Source: Hirudinaria manillensis
Taxonomy: Eukaryota; Annelida; Clitellata; Hirudinida; Hirudinidae
Direction of reading: 5' to 3'
Assembly (NCBI GenBank): GCA_034509925.1
Contig: CM067532.1
Location: forward strand, 1,643,142 to 1,707,141
Length of the DNA: 64,000 bases
Under the pieces are notes generated by a model. That model searched no databases. It had not been told where the DNA came from and saw nothing but the letters and a program-made list of their open reading frames with translations. A program made the translations under genes and the position numbers. Shown here piece by piece: positions 46,218 to 57,792 of the stretch. Within the stretch, counting starts at the first letter, position 1, and each line of letters opens with the position of its first letter.

Positions 46218-49200
46218 ATGGCGGAGGATACTGGCTACGAAAAGGTTAAACTCAATCCCCAGAGAATGATTCTGTCCGGGTTTGTGCAAAAATTCCTCAA
46301 CGAATTCCCCAAGATCGTCGCCATTGACCGCGATTACCGAGGCATTCTTCGCTTCATTCCAGCAAAGAAGGTGAACCTCTGATGTTGTTCTCTGCTTCTC
46401 GTGTAGGGTTGGATATTAAAATATGAGATTTGTTGCCCTGATGACTGGTTTTTATAGATTTTTAGGTTTTTATAGTAGCCATTGTTTTCAATCTTAAATT
46501 CTAAATCAATACTTGATTTCATTAAATTTTCTTCACGATCTTGCAAAGTTACGCACAATTCGATAAGGTGCCAGTCCACCCCTTTTGGGGTCGTAACATC
46601 GTAAAAACATCGCTTAGCCAAAGTTGCAAGACCAGGGATGAGAGTTAAAAATTGCTCATCTATTTATAGTGAATATTCATAGAATGTTGTCTTAAAGACC
46701 ACTTAAAGGGCTCCAGGTGTTTCACATTTTCAAAGTGGTTTTCACATCAAATCTTGACATTTACAATGTTGACCTTTTCCCGATACGCATACAACTAATG
46801 CAAACATTCTGACGATTCTCAAAGAGATAAAGTGTTTTACTAATTACTAAGAGATGATTAACCAATGTACCTCTTGATTAACACGTGTAGGACGTGAGAG
46901 AAAACTAGAACTAAACAAATACATGTACTTGACCATAAATCGATTAATGAATTCGCTAGCGAAAATTAAATTTATGTTAATAAATAACTTTGCTTATATT
47001 TGAATGCAAATAGATTTTTAGTATTTTTTTTCTAATTCCATTTATTGGAAAATCCAGCTATTCATAAATTTTAATATTGAGACAAATAGAATCAAAATTT
47101 CTTGTGCTGTAGAATGTCTTTAGCTGCACAAGTCACCTTTCTACCTTCCAAGTCAGTTCATTCAGCGCAGAAAATCCTAAATCTTTGGCTAAAGAATAAA
47201 AATACATCTTTGATTGCAACAAGCCAACAATGACAGCAACGAGATAATGCGACTAACATTCTTTAAGAGTTGTTAGGAATGCCCAGTATTGGGTTACCGC
47301 GTACCAGAAGGTTGCAATAAAAATCAAAAGCAAATAATTTCTTCTTTATCTCATCTTAAATATTGACTTAAAGTCTTAATTTAACAACCGAACATTCTAC
47401 TGCAAGTAACTACAGTATGATAATCTACAAGAAAGCCTGCCAATTTTTATTAAATTGTAATTAGCTGTTGGTTTAACCAAGTTTCATTAGCTAAACTCCT
47501 AATATTAGTAAAATTTCGCCATTGCTTACTTTCTGACGGGCATTACGATACATTAATATTTGAAAGACATGTGAAATATTCAGTCACCTTTTACCCATTT
47601 CGCAAAATACAAACCTCAGCCATCTTGTTTTTTGAAAGCATCCACTAACACTCCAGTGAATGTTACAATACTAATCGTTAACATCATCCTCAGCTGTTAT
47701 TGGTCAGTCATACCATAGAACAAAGAAGGTTGATCCTGAAAAGCAAGAACTATGGTCTGGTCAGCATACCGGACACTTTTCCACTATATATGGAAAGAAT
47801 TAACGTGTTCGGACGTGGTAAGTATTTGTTTTGGTTTTTTTTAAATATAGAAATTACATCAACAAAAACTTTCAACGCGTTAAATATTAAATGAAATATT
47901 CTTAAAAACCATTTAATGCAGTGGTTAAAAGGGAGGTTGTCTGGGATTACTTGCAAGTCAAAGTGGACAAATCGCAGAAAATCAGATTTCCAATATCCTT
48001 CGATGACCTACTTGTCTCGGATGGAGCACCTCTGAGGTCACAAGACCTTGGCCCTATGACCTTCAACAGCGTTGAAAAGCAGCATTACCTCGTGGTGCAT
48101 CCACTGGACGATGGTATAGACTTTACTCTGTTTCTTGTACTGTATAAGGTACCATGGGAAACTGCATAAATATATAAATTGTTTATATAATATATATGTA
48201 TATTAATTACAACTTACCAGTAAAATGGGCCCTGGCGGTGGTGAAGTTACTAAAAATAGAGATTAACACAGTATGGCATATTGACTGTGGTCCTCTGTAA
48301 GTTACATATTGCTAAATTATATGACAGTACCATGGTTAGGCAGTACTCACTGGAGCAAACATTTAGAAGCTTGTCACATGGAATGCATTTATCTGGAGAT
48401 AACTGTTCCCCATACATATTAATTGTATTGACGATTTGGTAATATTAATAATGATCATATTTTATTACTTTTATATACCATATATTATTATTATTATACA
48501 TTTATACACATACATTCGAATATAACATAATGTAATGCAATACATATCATTAAATACAATATATTAATAATGGTTATTATTATATTAACAGATAAAATCA
48601 ACTTCAACCCTATGGCAATACCATTGACGGAACATTTGTGGGTCATGATGGTTGAAGGTCATAGGGAAATGAATAGCAAAGAATGGTCGTCTCTGATGAA
48701 CGATTGTAAGGTTGCACTCCAACAGAAGATTGACGTCAGACCGCCAGAATTAGAAAGTGGGTTTGAAATGGATTTTCAGGGGATTTCATTTTGTTTAGTG
48801 CGGTTAGGTCACCTTCGTAGGTACTTGGACATGCGAGGAGTAAAAGATAGACTCAATTTTTATCGGCTTAACGTGGATTTCTGGAGTCAGGAGATAGGGT
48901 ATGGTCTGGATTGGGCTACGTTATGGTCTGGATGGGACTACGTTATGGTCTGGGTGGGTTAGGTGCTAGAGATCCCAACATTCATCTTCTTCGAATCTTT
49001 TTTTTTTGGAGGTCATACAGCCCACGTGTCTACGTATCTATGGATAGGAATTTTGACACAGATTTTAAAAATTTGTTCAGCTATAACTCGGTCGCGTGTA
49101 AATAGTATATCAAGAATTTAAAGTCATTCTTTCGAGTTGAGCTTGTACCGAATTCAATAGCAGAACACGCCTCGACCGCTAGCTGTGAACCTTGCATACC

Positions 49201-51294
49201 AAGAATTGATTGAATAAATTGATTGCCAAATGAATTTCACTACTTCGAATTGGATACTGTTACGACACTGCGTTCCCGAATCGCTACAGATTTTTATTTA
49301 TAAAAATTCGTTCCATATTATCCAAACAATAAATATGGGGTGGAGCGATTAGGCTTGGCACTATTATTTTTGATCGTGAGTTACATATAATTTTGCCAGA
49401 AATATTAATAATTGTATAATTGTTTCGCATTTCAGGGGTGATAGTCTTATCCAACGGTGCTTCCACCATGAAATCTCAGAAGAACATGCAACAGTCCTAC
49501 TATCGCTATCAACAACAACCACTACATCCTTCGATAAGATACCAGGGTGAATCAGAGGTCGACAACTATAAAATCAACCAGGGCTTAAGGAACATGAAAC
49601 TGGCAGACTCAGCAGAAAGACACGTCACCATAGTAACTCACGATAGTAACCTCAAGCAAAACCCTGTTCCGGCGAAAAACCCTGCACAGGTTAGCATCAG
49701 GGAGCCGACTAGCAGCTATTACAGCCAATACTATACCAGGAACGAATTGACAAATCTCAACCTCAACGCCACCAACAACCACAAAATATCATCCAATCGT
49801 CCCTCTTACAAGATGGAACGCCCCAGCGTTGCCGTCCAGACTGGCCAGCAACGACTGGGCATCGACCAGAAAGGACCGAAGATTCAGAGCAAACCATCGA
49901 TCAAATTGGACCACAGGCACGACCTAAAGATGGTCTCTCTGAATGATTCGCAGCACGACGGTGCGACTGGAAACTATAACAGGATAGCAGTAATGGGAAG
50001 ACCCGTCCAACAAAATCAGCAACACAGAGTTAACGGAGTCGAACGAAGGACGAAGTCTTACGATGTTAACAACAACTATGGCCATCTCGAAAAGACAGTC
50101 TCCAGTCAGGCCCTCTTCATGGACATAGCATGCAGCGACGTCGAAGAGGAAAGCGGAAGCGACGAAACTTTTCGCGACTCGAAACACAACAAGACGTTCG
50201 GCAATCGAGACGATAAGCTGCTCCAAGTTCCCAACGTAAAGTACGGCCACGTCAATTCAAAGCACAGAAATCGCCATGGAAAGAACTCGAAAAGTCTCAG
50301 CGACCTACGTTTTGACAGGATGGCTTCAGAGAGGACACTGGTGAAGGAAGAATCGGACGATGCTGACATCGAGAACGAGAGTCAGGTCACTGTTTTGTTC
50401 GCTCAACCGGAAAGACAAGATGGATTCAGAGAAAGGGCGGTAGTCCAGGTTCCGAGTAAGAAAAGTCTTCCAATCAACCCTATGCCAGATGTCGTCCATA
50501 GGAATGGCTCTGGAGTACGCTATAGAGAGACGGCCAATAGGTCAATCAATGGAGACAATCGCAGGATTATCGCAAGACTGCCTCCTACTGTGAACAATCG
50601 GCCTCACTTCAGCAGCACAGCGAAGGATTCTTACTTCAGTAGGATCTCCGGACAGGATTCTGACACCTCTAATTTCTATCTTCGCCACAAGAGGCCTCCC
50701 ATTAAAAAGTATCCGAGGCGTTTCAAATATTCTAGTGACGCTGACTTCTCTGGCAGTGAAGACATGCCCAGACAAAAGGGGATACCCTACAGTTACGTGG
50801 ACGCGGGCTATTTTCAAAAACCGAAAATGAAGGCCAGCAAGAATTATAACAACACTGCCTCCGACCTTGAAACAATTGCTAAAGGAAGAGCATCCTATAC
50901 CAGCAATTACTCTTTTGGCGAAAGTTATCCGCCCCCGGTTATGGCAAACAACATACGAGGCAACAGACTCTCCAGTTCTTCCATGTTTCTCGAACCTATA
51001 GAAGACAGCCACATGTACAGAAGAAATATAGTTCAGGGAGCGATGGACGGCAGACACCGGGCTCGCTCATCTTCTGCCAAAGTCCTCAGTGTGAGCAGAC
51101 TTGGTCAGCTTGTGCCTAGAGATGTCCATACGAATTACTTTCCAGCCTCGCACGGCCCTTCCAGTCTCGGCCAGGCAGGACCGATGCCTAGAACCCTAAT
51201 TTCCATCAATGACAGCCAGCCTTCCTTTCAAGTTAGGAGACCAATTAGAGATCATCCGCAGGGTTCTTACAAGCAGGTCATAAATCTCCGTTAA
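46218..51294 (+). CDS. Unrecognised 830-aa protein with disordered tail
   Basis: Five exons in phase: 46218-46370, 47694-47817, 47922-48113, 48592-48756, 49436-51294. The start MAEDTGYEKVKLNPQRMIL has a good context (AGAATGGCGG). The first 210 residues look folded, with alternating hydrophobic and charged segments (FLNEFPKIVAIDRDYRGIL, WDYLQVKVDKSQKIRFPISF, HYLVVHPLDD, EHLWVMMVEGHREM). The single large last exon (about 620 aa) is low in hydrophobic residues and rich in Asn, Ser, Arg, Gln and Tyr, with basic patches, acidic clusters (EEESGSDETF) and many SR/RSSS sites, typical of a disordered, phosphorylated cytoplasmic or nuclear tail. No signal peptide or membrane helix. I do not recognise the family. 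Putative polyA signal AATAAA at 51929-51934. Coding status is well supported by length and splice phase. Confidence 0.75.
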
Positions 51295-51779
51295 AAAGTC
51301 CTTGAATGATATCAAGATTTAAGAATTTACGCTGATTAGTTAACCAATCTAATGCTAGCAAGAAAAAAACGCTGTCAAATCTACTCTACCAGTCTGTGAA
51401 CATTGGTAGAACGTTGCTTATTTGACGTTAAATACTGCTTTGAACTATCAATTACAGCTTATTTGCACGGAATATAAACAACACGTAAAGTACCTCTACA
51501 TTTTTTATTTTATTTTGTAATTCTGTATGCTTGATCGAGTTATTTTGACCATTTTCCCGAAAGTTTTGGTCACGGTGTTTATTTAAGTTTGAAAACGATT
51601 TTCCTTCGAAATGCCTTACTGCTGACTACATACTGCAATGTATTAAATTTTGTTATGTTTAGAAAGTGTACGGGCTGTCCTAACAGGTGCTGCAAATCGG
51701 CTATTTTCAGAAAATGAACATCCCTTACAGAACTTTTCTCTTTTCGATGGTATTTAATACTGGCTAGAACTAGTGACCG

Positions 51780-52345
51780 ACCGGAGCTAAATTTTAGGAG
51801 CTTGGAAAATCATGTGCTAGGATTTGCCGAGGAAGAAGTTATTAAGGGAAGGATAGGGAAGGGAAATATATTATGTTGGAGTAATTTCAATGATTTTTTT
51901 ATTATAAAATTCCGTTATTTATTATTTTAATAAACTAACTAAGGAATCTAAGTTAGATATTTTGTATTTAGATAAGACTGAAACTAATCCTAATAGTCTC
52001 ATATATAATCATTCGATCAAAAGACATTATTACTTTTCCGCAGCGTTCAACAGAGGTTGTTTGCAATTAACTTCTCATATTTTGGCTTTCTCCACTCATC
52101 ATGTCTTTGATTCTTTCATCTCAAATTGGATAACTTCACAAAGCCTCTCATACCTTTGAAAACATTGCTAATGTATCCAGAAATGTTGCCAAAGATTGGG
52201 GAGTTGGAAGGATAGATGCTTTTGGGATAAATAAAAAATATAACCAAATAGAGAGAGAAGCCTACATGAGAAAGAAATGGTTAGATGCCTATGATGATCC
52301 TTTCGCCTTCTGCGAGGTTTGTCGGAACGAGCTGCCATTTTGACA
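51780..52345 (+). pseudogene. Coding-like remnant left of the Tc1 element
   Basis: Three short open stretches look like protein but lie in different frames or are broken by stops: 51785-51932, 51962-52159 and 52159-52345 (ENIANVSRNVAKDWGVGRID, later MRKKWLDAYDDPFAFCEVCR, then TGA). The last follows an ACAAAG acceptor-like word. It could be a decayed gene or transposon fragment, or the last exon of an unrecognised gene. No family identified. Confidence 0.25.
51929..51934 (+). terminator. Possible polyadenylation signal of the 46.2 kb gene
   Basis: AATAAA about 635 bp after the stop at 51294, in T-rich DNA. It is the first canonical signal I find downstream. Confidence 0.35.
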
Positions 52346-52491
52346 GCCATGGCAATATTGACAAGAATATATTTATACTCGGCTCCCAGTTCGGACTTTA
52401 ACGACCTGGAGTTTAAAGTGATGCAATGCATTCCGCTAGAAATATCGAGGTTTTAGCCAAAAGCCAGCCGGGCGCCGTTGTGGAGACAATA

Positions 52492-54025
52492 AAGATAGGA
52501 ATTTCACATTTTTCCTAATTTCTCGAGAACTAACCAATGAAATTTGTTCAAATTTGGGCATTGCATCATTTTATCACACACAAAACACCTTGTAAAATTT
52601 GAGCTTCCTATGACTAATACAACTTGTAAATTGAATAATAATGTGTTTTTAGACTTTCCAATAATGATAGGAACTTTTTGCATATGTGTTATAAAATTTA
52701 TATTACAAGGTTCATAAGATCTTCAAAGTAAGTTTTAGTGATATATAAACATGAAACATTGACAAAAAAAAATCCTTTTTAGTGTATTAGTTACAGTTTA
52801 ATGATGGGTAGAGGTAAAACTTTGTCTGAAAATGAGAAGGGGCAGATTACAGCCTTCAGGAAAGCTAATTATTCCTGCAAGATGATTGCTAAAGAGCTCA
52901 ATAGGTCTGTACATGTTATTTCTAATTATTTGAATGCTCCTGAAGCTTATGGTAGCAAGAAATCTCCCGGAAGGAAGAAGAAGCTGTCCGCCAACCAAGA
53001 ACGACTGCTGGTTAGAAAAGCATCATCAGGTAGATTTTCTGCAAATCAGCTAAGAACAGAGTTAAATTTACCTGTATGTAAAAGCACAGTATTAAATTAC
53101 CTAAATGGCAGTGGTATTTTAAAGTATGAGAAGAGATTAAAAGTTCCAGCCCTACAAGAACATCACAAAGTTGCCAGGGTTCAGTGGGCAAAAACGATGT
53201 TGTCAAACGCTGAAGGTTGGAAGAATATAATATTTTCTGATGAGAAAAAGTTCAACCTAGATGGTCCTGATGGTCATCAATGCTACTGGCATGACCTAAG
53301 AAAAGAGAAGGAGACATTTTTTAGCAGGAATCATGGGGGTGGAACAGTGATGATTTGGGCAGGGATTTCACATGATGGAGTCACTGATTTGGCCTTCCTC
53401 CAAGGAAGGCAAAAGTCAGTAGACTACATCCAAGTATTGATCAATAATCTCCTGCCCTTCGCCAAGAGGAAATATGGACGGAATTTTGTATTTCAGCAAG
53501 ACAATGCTCCTATCCACACTTCGAAAGTGACAAGAGACTTCTTCCAGGAAAATAACATCAAGGTTTTGAGTTGGCCAGCTCGTTCACCGGATCTCAATCC
53601 TATTGAAAATTGTTGGGGTGAGTTATCAAGAGCAGTTTATAAAGACCAAATTAGAGCTGGAAGATGCCATCAGTGTCGCCTGGAAGGAGATGAAATTGGA
53701 CTACATAAGAAAATTGTGTTTGTCTATGAATAATAGATGTTTCGATATAATAGAAAAAAAAAAGAAATATAATTTCGTATTGAATAACATTTTGTGTGCA
53801 AAAAATAAATTTCTGATCTTATTATTGACTTTCATCGCCAAATTCTTATCATATTTGGGCGCCCCAAAAAAGCGTTTTCGTTATTTCTCAATTAGTGTGA
53901 AATTAATACTCAATGAAATTTTTATACATAAATGTATAAACACTTTTTACATAACATTTTAAAATTTGAGTAAATTTCGTGAAATATAACATGAGTTACC
54001 ATAAAAAATCACTTTTTCCTATCTA
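52492..54025 (+). mobile_element. Tc1-family DNA transposon with decayed inverted repeats
   Basis: A 1,534-bp element flanked by TA on both sides (52490-52491 and 54026-54027), the Tc1/mariner target duplication. The left end AAGATAGGAA and the reverse complement of the right end TAGATAGGAA match 9 of 10, and a second block, GAAATTTGTTCAAATTT against GAAATTTACTCAAATTT, lies at exactly the same offset (48) on both sides. The repeats therefore extend at least 65 bp but are heavily mutated between the blocks. It carries the transposase remnant at 52801. The element is probably inactive in cis. Confidence 0.75.
52801..53962 (+). pseudogene. Tc1-type transposase, frameshifted
   Basis: The first frame (52801-53733) starts MMGRGKTLSENEKGQITAFR and contains the helix-turn-helix DNA-binding region (ANYSCKMIAKELNRSVHVIS), an AT-hook-like PGRKKK linker, and the catalytic core: IIFSDEKKFNLDG for the first Asp, FVFQQDNAPIHT for the second, and SPDLNPIEN for the Glu. 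Exactly 34 residues separate the second Asp and the Glu, so this is DD34E, Tc1 rather than mariner. After AVYKDQ near 53650 the family-like sequence continues in another frame (LELEDAISVAWKEMKLDYIR), showing a frameshift, and that frame runs on without the usual stop to 53962. The catalytic triad is intact, but the C-terminus would be wrong. Confidence 0.85.
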
Positions 54026-54027
54026 TA

Positions 54028-54537
54028 ATGAGCGGACTTCAAACTCAAACCAAAAGCAGCATGCCAATCGAGGCTCCAAAGAGAACGTGTGTTCGTACAG
54101 CAAGGCGGGGGTAGGTGACTTAAATATTTCATTATAAAACGTTTCCTTGTAAAAGGTGTTTCGATTTCGGCGTCAATGTTTTTTCAAGATGACAAGTTTA
54201 TCATTATTTTATAGACTAATCATTATTTAATAATAGACCAAAATGTTAGAAATTTAACTCTAGAATGTCACGAAATGTGTGCTCATTATTTGGAGAAATT
54301 GTTCGAAAGATGAAGCGAGCTTCACTTGATTCAAATAAATTTCGCAGTCTGGAAAACATATTTTACAATTTAGAATAAAGTTTATTTCCCTATTGTTCAA
54401 TGCAGATCATCCTAGAAGCCAAAATAGCACAGAAAAATAGAAATGCACGATTACGATCAATTAAGACTGAAGCAGCTAAAAACAACTCAATTTTAACTTT
54501 ACTATATAGTGGTTTAAGGAGACCAAAGTCTGTGTAA
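54028..54537 (+). CDS. Possible small two-exon gene beside the Tc1 element
   Basis: An ATG at 54028, immediately after the transposon's TA duplication, opens MSGLQTQTKSSMPIEAPKR and is followed by GTAGGT at 54112. A second block from a good acceptor (TTGTTCAATGCAG, ending 54405) reads IILEAKIAQKNRNARLRSIK to a TAA at 54537. The second block looks like a basic coiled-coil tail. The obvious donor and acceptor are out of phase, so the join is unresolved and one end may be wrong. No family recognised. Confidence 0.25.
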
Positions 54538-54829
54538 TAAACTACTCCAATCCAATAAGTAATTCCCAGCAGGTACTGGGGAGAGCCGAGGTCCCCAGTC
54601 AATCAATAACAGAGACTGCCTCTGTTCGCCAATATAATACATTAAGTACGTTAAGGATCGGTGCTCGCTGTTTTCAGCCTTTCTCTAACCTAAATGACTA
54701 GAACTATTTGCAGGGTTTAATTCGTCACTTGATCACGTGAAGCAACGCTTCCTTTTTGACAATAAAGTTGTCTTTCTACTGGCAAGGATCTTCAAATAAA
54801 GCAGACTGACGTACCAAATGATGAAATCA

Positions 54830-54864
<35 letters not shown>

Positions 54865-55916
54865 ACCATTACTATTATAAAGATGTCTTTCTGGCTAGGA
54901 TCTTAATGAACTCAAATCAAAACTTTTCAAAATCCAAAAAGTGATTTTTCTTTTCTTTGGATGGAACGGTAAATTCAGAAATGAGCAAATCTGGTAAACA
55001 AAGAATTAATAGCAAAATATTTATGTATGTATATATATATATATATATATTCATAAACAACAAAGAACAAGTAGTCTCTATTCTTGAAATATTGAGGCAC
55101 TCGTTCAAACAAACAAGTCTTGGGTAAATAAAGTCGAAACAACATTGACAACAACAACATCAACAAAGGAATAAAATAACGTAAATGACGAGTGGAAATT
55201 TAAAATTTAAATTTAAAAAGAAAAATGTGAAAAATCACAAATCTTGAAAAACAAAAATCTTCAAATGCTCTTTCGGAATGTTGTCGAACAACTGAAGAAA
55301 CGAAAACGAAATCATAATTAAACACTCGCCGCAACCGATTGGTAACCGATCGAAAATCAATTTATTTGTAGGATTTGCAATCGATACAATCGTGAAGTCA
55401 CTCAATCACTCCTGGACTACAATACTAAACAATACTATTTCCACGCACGAAACATGTTTAATACCGTAGCAACAATACAAACAACTTGATGGAGTGACCA
55501 ATCAAACGTTATTGAAGATCAGCAAAAAAAATTGTAGCCTCCAGAGTTTTCAAAAAAAGCAGACTGATGAATCAAATGATGAAATCAATTAATATTATTA
55601 AACTATTATTATTATTAAACCATTATTATTAGTAGTAAGACAAAGCATGAATAATCACGTAAGTTAATTGAATTTAATAATACTATCTTCTTGCAGAAAA
55701 GTGTCGTGGAGACACGGCAATAACAAATGGCGATTTTTAAATTTAAGTTTAAAAATAACAAAACTTTGCAGACGTGGAGATGATATTAAATATGTTCGAA
55801 CATCATCATCATCAGCAGCAGCAGCAGCTTCTAACCACTTCTCTAATTAACTGCTAATTAACTAACTCCATCATCATCATCATCCTCCTCCGTCAACGTC
55901 GTCTCGATCGACACGG
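54538..55916. other. Intergenic, upstream of the TBC gene 3' end
   Basis: AT-rich with short TTA runs (54832-54862, 55590-55630), a TA dinucleotide run (55027-55050) and CAT/CAG triplets (55800-55830, 55870-55890). No supported gene. Confidence 0.4.
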
Positions 55917-57755
55917 TTAGTCGTTTTCATCGCTGGAAACATTAGAGGCATTGGATCTCTTGAATTCCAAGTTCTTGTGGGGCTGCTGTGACATGCTGTT
56001 CTCAAAAGAGTGTCGAAGTTTGTCCAACTCCTGGAGTTCTTGCTGTTTAACGCAGTCGATTATAATTAATTAACTCGTTAACTTATTACGCGACCTTCCT
56101 TGACCGATCGATCGCAACACGATTATTCGCTAAACGATTGCCGGGAAGTCATAACAAAATTAAAATTCCTTGCCGTTAATTTCTGCAGGTGGATGTTCCT
56201 TTTGTTTCTGACCTTTTTCATGGAGAAAGGATTCAATTCATTGAAGGCAATCTGAGATCAAAACAAATTGGATGATGATGATGATGATGATAGTGATGAC
56301 GATGATGATAATGATATTTCTAATAACATCGCATGCCACCTCCTGCAACTCATGCCTCATCTTTCGTAAACAACAACTGATTGGTTAAATAATGACACAT
56401 CTCCACTGATCAATTACAATCAATCATTCAGTCAATAAATAAATGAATAAATAAATAAATAAATAAATAAATGAATAAATAAATGAATGAATAAATAAAT
56501 GAATAAATATATAAATAAATAAATCAATCAATCGCTTTCGACTGGCAGAGTATTCAATAGGATCTCAACCTGTGAAAGACGATCAATGTCGTGGAGACCC
56601 TCGCACATGCTCCTCACGAACATGTTCATCTCGGCGGCCGTCTTGTGGCTCAGCATCTGATCCTCATAGTACTTCATGATGGCGACCGCATACCTGAACA
56701 GCACCTGTATTGCACCATTAACAATGATACTCTCAAGACCCTCAATCAGTCTAATCAGTCCATCGAGCCCATGGTCAATCGACCGATAAATAAATAAATA
56801 AATCAATCAATCAATTAATCGATAAATAATTAAATCAGCCTGCATTAAGTCATTTAAGCTGTAATGTTTATTATTTCTGAGTGGTTAATTATCTTTTACT
56901 AGATTATCCTTGAGATAATCAAATACATTTCTTTGCAAATAATTAATCACATGGAGAAAGTTAGAATGTTATCAGCAAGTCATCACTACCACCAACTAAA
57001 GTAATCACAATCATCATCACTATCATCACTATCATCATTATCATTACCAACACCATCAACAATCATCATCATCACCTTGCTGCCCTCGTAAAGGAAGGTG
57101 TCCCAGATCCTAAGGAAGGTGTTGACGGGCATGTTGTCAACAAAAACGGTGAGGAACCAACTGAAGGTGAAGAGGCTCAGGTCGAAACTCAGCCACGCAA
57201 AGTGGTTCACGAGAACAGGAAGCTTCTCCGACACGAATTCCTTGAGGACCCTCTGCAAAAGGACAACAATCAATGATAATAAATCATAATAATAATAATA
57301 TTATTAATAAATAATTTTTATATTTAAATATTAATTTTATATTTTTAATAATATTATTAATAAATTTAATAATATTATATATATTAATTTTAATTTATTA
57401 TAATAATATTATTATTATTATATTTATTAATAATATTATATATTATAAATGGTGATATATATGTATGTATAAGAGACATGTATGAGCCTTAAACTTTAAA
57501 AAAATGCATTTAATATGATATTCAGAATAAATCGACCAAAAATCAAACAAAAAAAAAGGACGTTCTACCGACTTGGTCGGCATGGGCAGCAATGAGGGTG
57601 TGACTGTAGTACTTGGGTGGCATGACCATCTCTACCATGGCAACGAGACCCCAGAATGACTCCTCCTCTGATAGGAAAAGGAGCAGTATTGCAGCCAGCC
57701 TGTTCAATCCCTGAATTGAGATAAATATTATAATGATGATGAGTATTACTATTAA

Positions 57756-57792
<37 letters not shown>

